DNA of 64,000 nt from CAYMEV01 sp964389675 [NCBI: uncultured Candidatus Sumerlaeota bacterium] (GCA_964389675.1 CAYMEV010000013.1:38512-102511), one strand, 5' to 3'. Shown: positions 35,830 to 45,163, numbered from the stretch's first letter. Translations and numbers: made by a program. The notes: generated by a model from the letters alone, not told the origin.

Positions 35830-36453
35830 ATGAAAGATCTAAAACAGCTAATATGTGAGTTCAAGAAGGATAGTTTTATCTTTAAGCAGGGAGATGAAGG
35901 CGACTGTATGTACGTTATACAGGAAGGCGCTGTCCTTATAAAAAGGGAGATCGCAGGCAAGCAGAAAGAACTGGAGGTACTGCGCAAGGGGCAGTTCTTT
36001 GGTGAGATTTCTGTGATAATCGATAAGCCCAGAAGTGCATCTGCATATGTTCTTGAAGACAGCAAGCTGCTTAAAGTGACAAAGGATGATCTCGAGCTTA
36101 TTTTCAATAATAGGAGTGATATAGCGAAGAAGCTTTTTATAGGCTTATCAGAAAGGCTCAGCAGGGCAAATAAGCAGATTGACCTTCTTTTAACTGCGGA
36201 TCCATCCAAAAGGATACTGGGAGGCCTTATGCTGCACTGCAGCATGTATATAGCCTACAGGGTAGGAAATACTCTGAAGCTGAACATAACCGTGGATGAA
36301 TTTGCATTTGAACTGGGAGTTGAGCCAAAGGAAGTAGAGAATTTAATGAAAGACCTTAAAACTGAAAAAATTGCTGAAATTAAGGATGATTCAATAGTTA
36401 TAAAGGATTTAAAAAAACTGAAACATTATTTTGAATATTTCAAGAAGTTCTGA
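35830..36453 (+). CDS. Crp/Fnr-family cyclic-nucleotide-binding regulator
   Basis: A 207-residue protein, the size of E. coli CRP. The cyclic-nucleotide-binding fold occupies about 8-115 with the phosphate-binding cassette 'GEISVIIDKPRSASAYV' (Glu and Arg both present, so binding cAMP or a similar ligand is plausible). A helical dimerisation segment and a C-terminal winged-helix region ('ITVDEFAFELGVEPKEVENLM', helix-turn-helix register, given only in part) follow. It directly precedes lptD, whose start codon is 13 bases after its stop, and may regulate envelope genes. Confidence 0.85.
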   Translation: MKDLKQLICEFKKDSFIFKQGDEGDCMYVIQEGAVLIKREIAGKQKELEVLRKGQFFGEISVIIDKPRSASAYVLEDSKLLKVTKDDLELIFNNRSDIAKKLFIGLSERLSRANKQIDLLLTADPSKRILGGLMLHCSMYIAYRVGNTLKLNITVDEFAFELGVEPKEVENLMKDLKTEKIAEIKDDSIVIKDLKKLKHYFEYFKKF

Positions 36454-36459
36454 TTTTAT
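36431..36459 (+). promoter_or_regulatory. Candidate internal promoter for lptD
   Basis: TTGAAT (36431-36436), 17-base spacer, TTTTAT (36454-36459), seven bases before ATG 36467. It lies in the last codons of the Crp/Fnr gene. No ribosome site lies between the -10 and the ATG, consistent with a leaderless start. Match quality is modest (4 of 6 each). Confidence 0.35.
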
Positions 36460-36466
36460 TCTTGTT

Positions 36467-38887
36467 ATGAAAAAAGCCCTGATACTGATTTTTTTATTCC
36501 TTTTTCTTTCTTCAGCTTTTGAAGCTCAGGAGAAAAAAAAGAAGGATGTCCTTATAATGACGGACACTACGGAAACTGAGGAAACTGGCTCAGAAAATCT
36601 GCCTGGAGGTGAAAGTGAAGGACAGGATGCTGAGGATACTGATCAAAAAAAGGAAATAGACCTGACACAGATGCATATCAGAGCAGGATACTATGATTAT
36701 GTGAATGAAGACCTTCTTATCCTGAAAAACAATGTTGAGATAAAATACCAGAGCATAGAGCTTTATTCTGACAGGCTTGAATTCTACAGGGAAAGCCTTT
36801 TGCTGATTGCCGAGGGGAATGTTTATTTTAAGCAGGAAAATGATTATATAAGCGCATCAAAAATGGAACTGAACCTTTCAAGCAATACGGGCATTATATA
36901 TGATGCAGACGGTTATATCTCTGAAGCCTTTTATATCAAAGGTGATAAGATCGTTAAACATACAGACCGGGAATATGAGTATGAGGATACAGAGCTTTCA
37001 TCATGCAGCGATGATCACAGGCTCTGGTTTTTTTCGTCCTCATCCGGGATCATTACCAGGGAAGAATATGCAAAGCTGAAAAATGTTGTTCTCTGGTTTG
37101 GCAGGATACCTGTATTTTACCTGCCGTACCTTGTCTATCCTGTGAAATCCGAAAGGTCAACCGGGTTTCTGATCCCGGCTGCCGGATACAGTGCAAATAG
37201 AGGATTCTATATAAAAAACAGCTTTTTCTGGGCAATATCTGACTATGTTGATTCTACTGTAACATTTGATTATTATACAAAATTCGGATATAAAACATCG
37301 CTTGAATTCAGATATGTTCTCGGAGAAGGCCAGGCAGGGACATTCATAGGTATGTACAGCAAGGAATATGAGAATATATTCGGGGATGTAACAGATGATC
37401 CCATTAACAAATACAGCATTAATTATCTTCACAGGCACTATATAAACCGGAATCTGAATGCCCTTCTGAAAATTGAATACATAAACATTGACAATTATTA
37501 TAACCTGTATGGATGGGATACAAACTACAGCACCAAAAATCAGGTGAATTCCTTTCTGTCATTTTCCTATAATACGGATATTCCAAGAGGCAATCTTCTG
37601 CTTCTTTTTGATATCAGGAAAGACCTTAGAGAAGAGAAGGGTGCAGAATTATCCAAATTGCCCGAGCTCAGGTATACTGCAATGAGAACCAAAATACTGG
37701 GTGATTTATATCTTGGCTTCGATGCATCTTTGACAAATTTCCGATACCGCACAGGAATGTACAATATTGAGGAACAGACATTTAAGTATATCTACAGGAA
37801 TGATAGAGCAATGAGGGCAAGATCTAATGCAGATATATCTTACCCGATAAAAATATCAACGTTTATGACTGTTACTCCAACAGTAAGTGTTCATGGTTCC
37901 TACTATACAAGAACTCTCGATATATACGATGAAAACAATAATTATTTTAACAATGACCTTATAGACAGAGGGGAATTCGTATATAACTATAATACATCAG
38001 TTGCAAGCGAAGGGCCCAAGTTTTACAAGGTATTCGTACTTGAGAATGAAAGCAAAATCATGCATATAATATACCCGGTTTTTGAATACCATTACAGGCC
38101 ATACTCTGATTACAGAAGGATTCCAAGTATAGACGGGTATGATATATTAGCTCCAAGCAATTATTATAAGTACGGTATTACTCAGAAATTCCTGTATAAG
38201 CCAAAATCACCGGAAAAGGGAAAAGAAAATGAACAGAAGGCTAAAGGTGGCAAATCACAGACAAGGGAGATAGCCTCTATCAGCATCTACCAGAATTATG
38301 ACAGGTTCAAGAAAGAGCTTCTGCCGTACTCCCTTTTTGATCCTGCAAGAAGGACAGAAAAGCCAAAGTCAGATTATTATTTTGATGCCAATATATATCC
38401 CACGGACTATTTTCATCTGAAACTGATGGTAAGATATGACCCATACTATGAAGAATTCCGCTCTTATGATCTGGATTTCGGATTTAACAGCTCATGGCTT
38501 AAATCAACACTAAACTATTCTCATTATGTAGTAATGCGGGATATCCCGGATATGACAAACTTTGAGAATACGTTTTATAACAGGTCCAACAGATATATAT
38601 CAACCAATACCAGCATAAAGATCAAGGATCTCATAGGGCTGGGCTTTTCATTGAGTTATGATATAGAAAGGGAAGAACTAAGAAACGGATTATTCCGGGT
38701 GGCATATCTTCATCCCTGTTTCAGCGTTCAGGTATCAGCGATAAAGGAGATTAATTACAGGTATTATACAGATAATGTGGAGGACTGGAGATTCGAATTC
38801 AGTTTCCTTTTCCTGAACATTGGCTCTGTGGGTTCCTCTGATGTCCCTAACGATTTTGTCGAAGAATGGGGAGCGAGAAACTACTGA
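36467..38887 (+). CDS. lptD: LPS-assembly outer-membrane protein LptD (OstA-like)
   Basis: 806 residues from ATG 36467; an earlier in-frame ATG at 36431 would put 12 residues before an obvious signal peptide ('MKKALILIFLFLFLSSAFEA'). An acidic linker follows, then the LptD periplasmic jellyroll (about 55-180: 'YYDYVNEDLLILKNNVEIKY', 'LIAEGNVYF'), and a long tyrosine-rich beta-barrel (about 200-806: 'LPYLVYPVKSERSTGFLIPAAG', in part). LptD inserts lipopolysaccharide into the outer leaflet with LptE; the gene is good evidence that the organism is a diderm with LPS or a related lipid. One cysteine occurs in 'LSSCSDDH'; the paired cysteines of E. coli LptD are not obvious. Confidence 0.9.
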   Translation: MKKALILIFLFLFLSSAFEAQEKKKKDVLIMTDTTETEETGSENLPGGESEGQDAEDTDQKKEIDLTQMHIRAGYYDYVNEDLLILKNNVEIKYQSIELYSDRLEFYRESLLLIAEGNVYFKQENDYISASKMELNLSSNTGIIYDADGYISEAFYIKGDKIVKHTDREYEYEDTELSSCSDDHRLWFFSSSSGIITREEYAKLKNVVLWFGRIPVFYLPYLVYPVKSERSTGFLIPAAGYSANRGFYIKNSFFWAISDYVDSTVTFDYYTKFGYKTSLEFRYVLGEGQAGTFIGMYSKEYENIFGDVTDDPINKYSINYLHRHYINRNLNALLKIEYINIDNYYNLYGWDTNYSTKNQVNSFLSFSYNTDIPRGNLLLLFDIRKDLREEKGAELSKLPELRYTAMRTKILGDLYLGFDASLTNFRYRTGMYNIEEQTFKYIYRNDRAMRARSNADISYPIKISTFMTVTPTVSVHGSYYTRTLDIYDENNNYFNNDLIDRGEFVYNYNTSVASEGPKFYKVFVLENESKIMHIIYPVFEYHYRPYSDYRRIPSIDGYDILAPSNYYKYGITQKFLYKPKSPEKGKENEQKAKGGKSQTREIASISIYQNYDRFKKELLPYSLFDPARRTEKPKSDYYFDANIYPTDYFHLKLMVRYDPYYEEFRSYDLDFGFNSSWLKSTLNYSHYVVMRDIPDMTNFENTFYNRSNRYISTNTSIKIKDLIGLGFSLSYDIEREELRNGLFRVAYLHPCFSVQVSAIKEINYRYYTDNVEDWRFEFSFLFLNIGSVGSSDVPNDFVEEWGARNY

Positions 38888-38923
38888 GCCGATAATTATA
38901 ATTTACAAGAAAGGAGTTATGAT

Positions 38924-39985
38924 TTGAAGGGTCTTATATTGTCAGGAGGTACAGGGAGCCGCCTCAGGCCTATTACATATACCCGTGCCAAGCAGTTAGT
39001 ACCCGTGGGTAATGTTCCTATAATCCATTTTGGGATCAATGCAATAAGGGATGCTGGCATAACTGATATAGGCATTGTGGTGGGAGATACCAGGAATGAG
39101 ATCATGGAAAGCCTCGAAGACGGTTCAAAATTTGGTGTTAAATTTACCTATATATACCAGGAAAGGCCGCTTGGCCTTGCTCATGCGGTGAAAGTATCAA
39201 GAGATTTTCTCGGAGATGACCCATTTGTCATGTACCTTGGTGATAACCTTATTCTCTCTGGAATCAATTCACTGGTTGAGGAATTTCAAAGGGCAGAGCC
39301 TGATGCCCTTCTGCTGTTGTCGCGCGTCAAGGACCCGCAGAGGTTCGGTGTTGCAGAACTTTCCGGAAGCAGGATAATCAGCCTGGAGGAGAAGCCGGAG
39401 CACCCCAGAAGCGACCTTGCGCTTGTTGGAGTGTATATGTTTAATAACAGGATATTTAATGCAATTGATAATATCAAGCCTTCAGCGAGGAATGAGCTTG
39501 AAATTACAGATGCGATACAATACCTTATTAACAATAACAGCTCTGTTCTCTCACATACTGTAAGCGGATGGTGGAAAGATACAGGCAAGCTCCAGGATAT
39601 GCTTGAGGCAAACAGGATGTATCTTGATACAATTAAAACAAAAATCGAAGGCGAGGTTATTGAAAGCAAGGTGGAGCACAGGGTTGTCCTGGGGCAGGGC
39701 AGTATTGTTAAAGATTCAACAATCAGGGGGCCTGTCGTTATAGGAAACAACTGCCATATCGAAGACAGCTTTATTGGCCCATTCACATCAGTGGGAGATA
39801 ATGTCAGGATAATCAACTCTGAGATCGAAAACTCTATAATTATGGAGCAGTGCAGGATAATTGATATAGAATCGTCTATAACAGACAGCCTTTTAGGCAA
39901 AATGGCTCAGGTAATCAGGACAAAGGATAAGCCGAAGAGACACAGGCTTATGGTCGGAGAGATGTCCTGTATCGAAATATTTTAA
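38924..39985 (+). CDS. rfbA: Glucose-1-phosphate thymidylyltransferase, long form
   Basis: A 353-residue protein starting at TTG 38924 with AAGGAG seven bases upstream. The nucleotidyltransferase signature 'LILSGGTGSRLRPITYTRAKQ' is at the start, followed by 'PFVMYLGDNLI' (metal Asp) and 'ISLEEKPEHPRS'. Residues about 240-350 form a left-handed beta-helix with hexapeptide character, which the ~290-residue enterobacterial RmlA lacks; it resembles the longer StrD-like enzymes. It makes dTDP-glucose from dTTP and glucose-1-phosphate. rfbB follows after 18 bases. Confidence 0.9.
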   Translation: MKGLILSGGTGSRLRPITYTRAKQLVPVGNVPIIHFGINAIRDAGITDIGIVVGDTRNEIMESLEDGSKFGVKFTYIYQERPLGLAHAVKVSRDFLGDDPFVMYLGDNLILSGINSLVEEFQRAEPDALLLLSRVKDPQRFGVAELSGSRIISLEEKPEHPRSDLALVGVYMFNNRIFNAIDNIKPSARNELEITDAIQYLINNNSSVLSHTVSGWWKDTGKLQDMLEANRMYLDTIKTKIEGEVIESKVEHRVVLGQGSIVKDSTIRGPVVIGNNCHIEDSFIGPFTSVGDNVRIINSEIENSIIMEQCRIIDIESSITDSLLGKMAQVIRTKDKPKRHRLMVGEMSCIEIF

Positions 39986-40003
39986 ATCCAGGAGGGTAAA
40001 TTT

Positions 40004-41026
40004 GTGAAAAATATACTTGTTACAGGCGGAGCCGGTTTTATTGGTTCTAATTTTATCCACTATCTTATAAATAATTTTGATAATGTTAATATTCTTAATA
40101 TGGATAAACTGACCTATGCAGGAAACCTGGAGAACCTTATAAATCTGGAGAACTGCCAGAGATACAGGTTTGTAAAGGGAGACATATGCGACAGGGAAAT
40201 GGTGGACAAAATTGTCAGGGATATGGATTACATCGTCAACTTTGCTGCTGAGACGCATGTTGACAGATCAATATTTGATGCTGGCACATTCATAAACACA
40301 GATGTTTATGGGACCTTTATACTGCTTGAATCAGTCAAAAGGCATAAGATCAAAAAATTTATCCAGATATCGACTGATGAGGTGTATGGAGAAGCATTCA
40401 ATGGCAGGCCCAGCATAGAGGATGACCCCTTATATCCAAAAAGCCCGTATGCAGCTTCAAAAGCAGGTGCAGACAGGCTTACCTTCAGCTATTTTTCAAC
40501 CTATAACCTGCCAGTTATTATAACAAGATGCTCAAACAATTTTGGCAGGTTTCAGTACCCGGAAAAGCTGATACCCTTATTTGTTACAAATGCTCTGGAG
40601 GATAAGCCGATGCCAATTTACGGGAACGGCCTGAATACACGTGACTGGATATTCGTTGATGACCACTGTGATGCAATATCCAGGATATTGTTTGAATCCG
40701 ATGACTATGGAGAAGCATTTAACATTGGAGCCTCAACAGAAAAAAGCATTATTGAGATAGCAGATATAATACTTGATGAGCTTGATAAGCCATCAGAACT
40801 GAAGGTATTTGTACCTGACAGGCTGGGCCATGTAAAACGGCACGCGGTTGATACTGAAAAGATAAACAGGATGCTTGGCTGGAAAGCAAAATCGGATTTT
40901 GAAAGCTCATTAAGAGCTACAATACAATGGTATAAGGAAAATGAGAGCTGGTGGAAAAGCATAAAGATGAAATCTGCAGATTACCGGACATACTATACTA
41001 AACAATATGGGGAGAGGCTGAAATGA
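40004..41026 (+). CDS. rfbB: dTDP-glucose 4,6-dehydratase
   Basis: A 340-residue extended short-chain dehydrogenase starting at GTG 40004 (GGAGG upstream). NAD binding: 'ILVTGGAGFIGSNFIHYL'; active site: 'STDEVYGEAF' (Thr-Asp-Glu) and 'SPYAASKAGADRL' (Tyr-x3-Lys); substrate loop: 'TRCSNNFGRFQYPEKLIP'. It converts dTDP-glucose to dTDP-4-keto-6-deoxyglucose. It overlaps rfbD by 4 bases. Confidence 0.95.
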   Translation: MKNILVTGGAGFIGSNFIHYLINNFDNVNILNMDKLTYAGNLENLINLENCQRYRFVKGDICDREMVDKIVRDMDYIVNFAAETHVDRSIFDAGTFINTDVYGTFILLESVKRHKIKKFIQISTDEVYGEAFNGRPSIEDDPLYPKSPYAASKAGADRLTFSYFSTYNLPVIITRCSNNFGRFQYPEKLIPLFVTNALEDKPMPIYGNGLNTRDWIFVDDHCDAISRILFESDDYGEAFNIGASTEKSIIEIADIILDELDKPSELKVFVPDRLGHVKRHAVDTEKINRMLGWKAKSDFESSLRATIQWYKENESWWKSIKMKSADYRTYYTKQYGERLK

Positions 41027-41871
41027 AAAGGGTTCTGATCACCGGCAGCAAAGGGATGCTGGGAAATGCGCTATGGCTTTCAGCCCCTGATAGAAACGAT
41101 GTATTTCTCGTCGATATAGAAGAGATGGATATCAGAGATATTGAATCTATCAAAAGAATATTCTATACAGTAAGGCCTGAATATGTAATACATACTGCTG
41201 CCTATACAATGGTCGATAAAGCTGAAGATAACAGGGAATACGCTCTGCAGATCAACAAATACGGAACATCAAATCTTGCCCTGGTATGCAGGGAATTCAA
41301 TACATATATGATCTATATAAGCACAGATTATGTTTTTAACGGAGAAAAAGAAACACCCTACAATGAAACAGATACTGTTGATCCCAGAAGCGTTTACGGC
41401 ATGTCTAAACTGGAAGGCGAAAGGGAAGTGGAGAATATACTTAAGGATTATTCAATTATAAGGACAAGCTGGCTTTATGGCCCATTCGGCAAGCATTTTG
41501 TCCAGACCATGCTCAGGCTTGCAGAGACGAGAAAGGTTATTTCTGTTGTCTCAGACCAGTTCGGAGCCCCAACATATACCCTGGACCTTGCAAGAGCTAT
41601 ATATATGCTTATATATTTCCCTTTGGTCAGAGAAAGGATATATCATTTTTCAAACTTCGGATATACAAACTGGGCACTATTTGCAAAAGAAATATTTGCC
41701 ATTACAGATCAGCATGTAGAAGTGGAGGAGATACCGGCAGCCAGGTTTGCATCAAAGGTCCAGAGGCCTAAGAACAGCAGATTTGATCTTTCCAGATTCA
41801 TAGGTTCGACCGGGTTTATGCCAAGAAGATGGGAAGATGCGCTTAAAGATTATCTGATGACTTATATTTGA
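41023..41871 (+). CDS. rfbD: dTDP-4-dehydrorhamnose reductase
   Basis: A 282-residue reductase: 'LITGSKGMLGNAL' (GxxGxxG), 'HTAAYTMVDKAED', 'YISTDYVFNG' and 'SVYGMSKLEGE' (Tyr-x3-Lys), then 'IIRTSWLYGPFGKHFVQTM'. It makes dTDP-L-rhamnose using NAD(P)H, the last step of the pathway. The 3,5-epimerase RfbC, which should act just before it, is not in this window. tatA follows after 4 bases. Confidence 0.93.
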   Translation: MKRVLITGSKGMLGNALWLSAPDRNDVFLVDIEEMDIRDIESIKRIFYTVRPEYVIHTAAYTMVDKAEDNREYALQINKYGTSNLALVCREFNTYMIYISTDYVFNGEKETPYNETDTVDPRSVYGMSKLEGEREVENILKDYSIIRTSWLYGPFGKHFVQTMLRLAETRKVISVVSDQFGAPTYTLDLARAIYMLIYFPLVRERIYHFSNFGYTNWALFAKEIFAITDQHVEVEEIPAARFASKVQRPKNSRFDLSRFIGSTGFMPRRWEDALKDYLMTYI

Positions 41872-41875
41872 TAAT

Positions 41876-42088
41876 ATGTTCAGCCAGATCGGAACAACAG
41901 AATTAATTGTAGTAATTATTATTGCCCTTATAGTGCTTGGCCCAAAGCAGATACCAGTAATAATGAAAAAAGCAGGCAAGATCTACAGGGAGCTTAATAT
42001 GCTTAAAAAAAGCCTAATGGATAATATTAACAGCCTTGATAGGGATGATGAAGACCATGAACCTGAAAAAGACAAAAAAGATGAATGA
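41876..42088 (+). CDS. tatA: Twin-arginine translocase subunit TatA
   Basis: A 70-residue protein: a single transmembrane helix ('TELIVVIIIALIVLGPKQIP', where the Phe-Gly hinge of typical TatA is replaced by Leu-Gly), an amphipathic helix and a charged tail. TatA/B-type proteins form the variable pore of the Tat system that exports folded proteins. Only one TatA/B gene is present here, upstream of tatC, the minimal TatAC arrangement. The downstream tatC start overlaps its stop by 8 bases. Confidence 0.9.
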   Translation: MFSQIGTTELIVVIIIALIVLGPKQIPVIMKKAGKIYRELNMLKKSLMDNINSLDRDDEDHEPEKDKKDE

Positions 42089-42830
42089 TGGGAAAACCAG
42101 TGAATCTGAAAGCCTTTCCGAGATGGACCTGCTTTCACATCTTAATGAACTGAGATCCAGGCTTATCAGATGTATTATATACCTCTTTGCGGGCATGCTG
42201 GCAAGCTATGTATTTAAGGAGAGGGTTCTGGATATAGTCATATATCCAATACTGAAACTCAACCCCGGCATCAGGGAGAACCTGGTCTTTATTTCACCTG
42301 CAGAAGGCTTTCTTGCATTCATAAGGCTATCTGTATATTCAGGGCTGCTGATCGTAATGCCCCTTGTTTTTTATGAGTTATGGCAGTTTGTAAAACCAGG
42401 TTTATATAAAAGAGAGAGGAATATATCTTTCAGTTTCTTCATGATAAGCCTCCTGCTTTTTTACGCAGGACTGATGATTGCCTACCTTCTCGTCATCCCC
42501 TATGGTTTTAATTTTCTTCTGGGTTTTGCCGGTGATCAGATGACACCAATGATAAGCATAAGAGAGTTTGTGATCTTTATCTTCAAGGTGCTTATATTAT
42601 TCGGAATTATCTTTGAAACACCTCTCGTACTGTTTATTATGTCACTTTTCGGCATAATCAACAGCAAAATGCTTTCAAAATTCAGGAGGTATATAATAAT
42701 ACTCATATTTATAGCAGCTGCAATGCTGACCCCCCCTGATCCGGTGACACAAATTCTTCTTGCAATTCCCCTTGTTATACTATATGAGATATCTATCATA
42801 GTTATTAAAATAGGAGAAAAGAAGAATTAA
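42081..42830 (+). CDS. tatC: Twin-arginine translocase subunit TatC
   Basis: About 249 residues from ATG 42081; the reading frame is open 45 bases further upstream but those residues are highly basic and lie inside tatA. TatC features: 'DLLSHLNELRSRLIRCI' near the N terminus, 'FISPAEGFLAFIRLSVYSGLLI', 'WQFVKPGLYKRERN' with the conserved Pro-Gly-Leu-x-x-x-Glu, and six membrane helices. It recognises twin-arginine signal peptides. TatC's end carries an AGGAG that appears to serve the next gene. Confidence 0.95.
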   Translation: MNDGKTSESESLSEMDLLSHLNELRSRLIRCIIYLFAGMLASYVFKERVLDIVIYPILKLNPGIRENLVFISPAEGFLAFIRLSVYSGLLIVMPLVFYELWQFVKPGLYKRERNISFSFFMISLLLFYAGLMIAYLLVIPYGFNFLLGFAGDQMTPMISIREFVIFIFKVLILFGIIFETPLVLFIMSLFGIINSKMLSKFRRYIIILIFIAAAMLTPPDPVTQILLAIPLVILYEISIIVIKIGEKKN

Positions 42831-43395
42831 TCCTGAAAATATCATTCAGTTAATAAAGGAGCATTATCCTGTCTCAATCCCCCTGCTGATAATTATTTCC
42901 CTATTCTTAACATATGCTCTGATATTTATTCTTTTGCGGATAAAGGACATTTTCAAGGCCAGAACAGATATTCTGATAAGAGGGTTCAGAATGGACAGGG
43001 AAGCTACTATCAGACAGTTCATGCATGATGATTCAAATCTTTCCGACTTTGAGAAACAGCTTGTATACGAAACAATAGAAAGGGATGACAAGTATCTTTT
43101 TGCCTTAAGATGCTGGACTGCAAGGATGGAGAATATAAGGTCGCATATCCCTGCGGTGATAGTCTTCGCAAAAGACAGAATCCTGATAATCCCTTTCCTT
43201 AAAAATGGGGGTTTTCCTTTTGAATATGCCTATTACAGCCAGATCTCAGATGCAAGGATGAAAAAAGGGATTTTCTCGTATAAGCTTAAGCTTTATGCTG
43301 AAAAAAAGCGCCTGGGTGTAATCCTTGACAGCAGGTATCCGGGGGTGGTAAAGCATATGGCTGATTTCATAAGGAAAAGGACTGACCTGGCTTAG
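42826..43395 (+). CDS. Membrane-anchored protein of unknown function, probable ATT start
   Basis: If read from ATT 42826 it has 189 residues: a single N-terminal membrane helix (about 17-38) and a basic cytoplasmic domain ('ILIRGFRMDREATIRQFMHDD', in part; 'AVIVFAKDRILIIPFL'; 'VKHMADFIRKRTDLA'). The only conventional start downstream is TTG 42934, which lacks a ribosome site and would delete the whole helix. ATT 42826 has AGGAG (42812-42816) nine bases upstream and overlaps the tatC stop; the in-frame stop at 42811 excludes any earlier start. No family recognised. It is followed after 1 base by a CPBP protease gene. Confidence 0.65.
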   Translation: MNPENIIQLIKEHYPVSIPLLIIISLFLTYALIFILLRIKDIFKARTDILIRGFRMDREATIRQFMHDDSNLSDFEKQLVYETIERDDKYLFALRCWTARMENIRSHIPAVIVFAKDRILIIPFLKNGGFPFEYAYYSQISDARMKKGIFSYKLKLYAEKKRLGVILDSRYPGVVKHMADFIRKRTDLA

Positions 43396-43396
43396 A

Positions 43397-44074
43397 ATGC
43401 TGAATGCCTTCAGCAGATATATCAGGGAAACAAGAAACCCTGTTTACAGCTTCATATTAATTTTTCCCCTTATTATCCTCTATGAGATACTTATCTTATT
43501 GACCAGGCCAAGATTTGTTGCAAGGGCAGGTGTCTGGGCGGACTGGATCCTGAATCTGGTGAATGTAAATACAGTATTCGGCAAAATGCTTCTTGTAAGC
43601 CTGCTTATTATAGTAATTGGTTTTTTTTCATTGAAGAAAAAAAGGCCTGAGATCAGGATTGAATACTTTCCTTTAATGTTTTTAGAAAGTATTGTCTATG
43701 CATATTTTTTTGCAAATGCAGTCTTTTTTGTAAGAAGATCTATTCTTCTTGGTATTTTTTCTTCAAATGAGGGCCTTGTGCTTTCAATTGGTGCAGGTTT
43801 CTATGAAGAGCTGTTCTTTCGGCTTATACCCATCCTTTTATTGAAAATCTTTATAAAGCAGGGTGATAAAAAAACTCTATATATTCTGGCAGTGGTACTG
43901 TTTTCCAGCCTTTTATTTTCTCTGTTCCATTATATAGGATATGAGGCTTTCAGCTTTGATTCTTTTATCTTCAGGTTTATCTCATCGGTAATTCTGTTTA
44001 TAATATTTTTGACCAGAGGGTTCGGGATTGCAGTGTATACTCATACTATCTATGATATAATGTGCTTTTATTAG
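43397..44074 (+). CDS. CPBP-family intramembrane metalloprotease
   Basis: A 225-residue polytopic protein. The CPBP/Abi motifs are visible: 'GAGFYEELFFRLIPIL' (EExxxR), 'LFSLFHYIGYEAF' (FxxxH) and 'GIAVYTHTIYDIM' (His-x3-Asp-like). The family includes CAAX-type proteases and immunity proteins; the substrate is unknown. ATG begins 1 base after the preceding stop. It converges on the Omp85-type gene with a 3-base gap and no terminator. Confidence 0.85.
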   Translation: MLNAFSRYIRETRNPVYSFILIFPLIILYEILILLTRPRFVARAGVWADWILNLVNVNTVFGKMLLVSLLIIVIGFFSLKKKRPEIRIEYFPLMFLESIVYAYFFANAVFFVRRSILLGIFSSNEGLVLSIGAGFYEELFFRLIPILLLKIFIKQGDKKTLYILAVVLFSSLLFSLFHYIGYEAFSFDSFIFRFISSVILFIIFLTRGFGIAVYTHTIYDIMCFY

Positions 44075-44077
44075 AGC

Positions 44078-45163
44078 TCAGATTGCCTCCAGCACACCGA
44101 GATAAAATTTTGTTCCCTCACCCCCGAAAGCAATATCAAATCTGAAATTTACCCCGTTACTGGAAAGCTTATACCTCAAACCAGCTCCCCCCGATATCTT
44201 GACTTCATTGAATGACATCTCTGATATATCTGAAAAGGTGCTGCCGATGCCTGCAAAGACTGCTGCAGCAAATTTTTCAGACAGCCTTATCCTGTATTCA
44301 GCCTGGACTGCTATCAGGTTGTTGTCCCTGTATCTGTACCTGGTTATTCCCCTTAAGAGGCTGGGGCCTCCAAGGGAGGGCATGAAGTAAAAGGGGCAGT
44401 CACCTGTGTTGAAATGCGAATAGAGCTGGAGGGCTATTGAATTGCCGTATAAAGGCCTGAAAAAACGAAAGTCGATCTGATAGCTCGTGAATGAATAATC
44501 ACTGAACAGGCTGGCATTGTACAGATCAATCATTATATTATAGAGCTCTCCCCTGAGTGAATAGAATATATTATCTCTTGTATCGTATGATATATGAAGT
44601 CCTGCACCAAACACAGCGCTGTCATCAAAAGAAGAAAGGTACTTCTGCCTTTCCGGCTCGCCGCCATCCAGTTCAGAGATCCCAATATTTTTGTAATCGA
44701 AGCTCAAACCGGCATAAAGGTCCTTATATATCTTTTTTTTAAGGCTGGATGAAAACTGATAGCCTTTTGCTGTAAATTCTGTGTAATCGTCGTTTGAAGT
44801 ATTTCCTGTTCCATAGAATTTTTCAGGGTAATCCCTGAACCTTATTTCAGATCTGGATATAAATTCCTGATTATTTAAATAAAAGGTCGGAATAATGGTT
44901 ATCATTTTCTGGTTGTTCTGTGTATATATAATATTAGTGGAGATACTGGAAGGTTTCTGGCTGTTGCTGTCCTCATCAGGCTGAAAGAAATAAAGAAGGC
45001 CTGCTGCAAGCCCCCATCTGGTTTCAGGCTGATAGAAAGCTCCTGGAACAAAAATAATGCCGGAGCTTTCAGTCTCCTGATTAGTTTCTGTGTCAGCCAA
45101 AATCCACGGCGATATTACAAGGATATGGATTATGGTAATTATAATAGACATCCATTTTAACAT
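44078..45163 (-). CDS. Omp85/BamA-like outer-membrane beta-barrel protein
   Basis: A 361-residue protein with a signal peptide ('MSIIITIIHILVISPWILA'). The body is a Bac_surface_Ag-type barrel: 'GAGLHISYDTRDNIFYSLRGE' (in part), 'LQLYSHFNTGD', 'LGGPSLLRGITRYRYRDN' where the Arg-Gly block corresponds to the conserved VRGF-like motif of Omp85 proteins, and a terminal 'GEGTKFYLGVLEAI'. No POTRA domains are seen, so it is a short patatin-type or TamA-like barrel. Roles in BAM-like insertion or transport are uncertain. A candidate promoter (TTGACC near 45250-45255) lies upstream. Confidence 0.8.
   Translation of the reverse strand: MLKWMSIIITIIHILVISPWILADTETNQETESSGIIFVPGAFYQPETRWGLAAGLLYFFQPDEDSNSQKPSSISTNIIYTQNNQKMITIIPTFYLNNQEFISRSEIRFRDYPEKFYGTGNTSNDDYTEFTAKGYQFSSSLKKKIYKDLYAGLSFDYKNIGISELDGGEPERQKYLSSFDDSAVFGAGLHISYDTRDNIFYSLRGELYNIMIDLYNASLFSDYSFTSYQIDFRFFRPLYGNSIALQLYSHFNTGDCPFYFMPSLGGPSLLRGITRYRYRDNNLIAVQAEYRIRLSEKFAAAVFAGIGSTFSDISEMSFNEVKISGGAGLRYKLSSNGVNFRFDIAFGGEGTKFYLGVLEAI

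Noticed and set aside
39286-39900. Minus-strand open frame of 204 codons
   Set aside because: It is antisense to rfbA, lies entirely inside it, and shows no motif or ribosome site.
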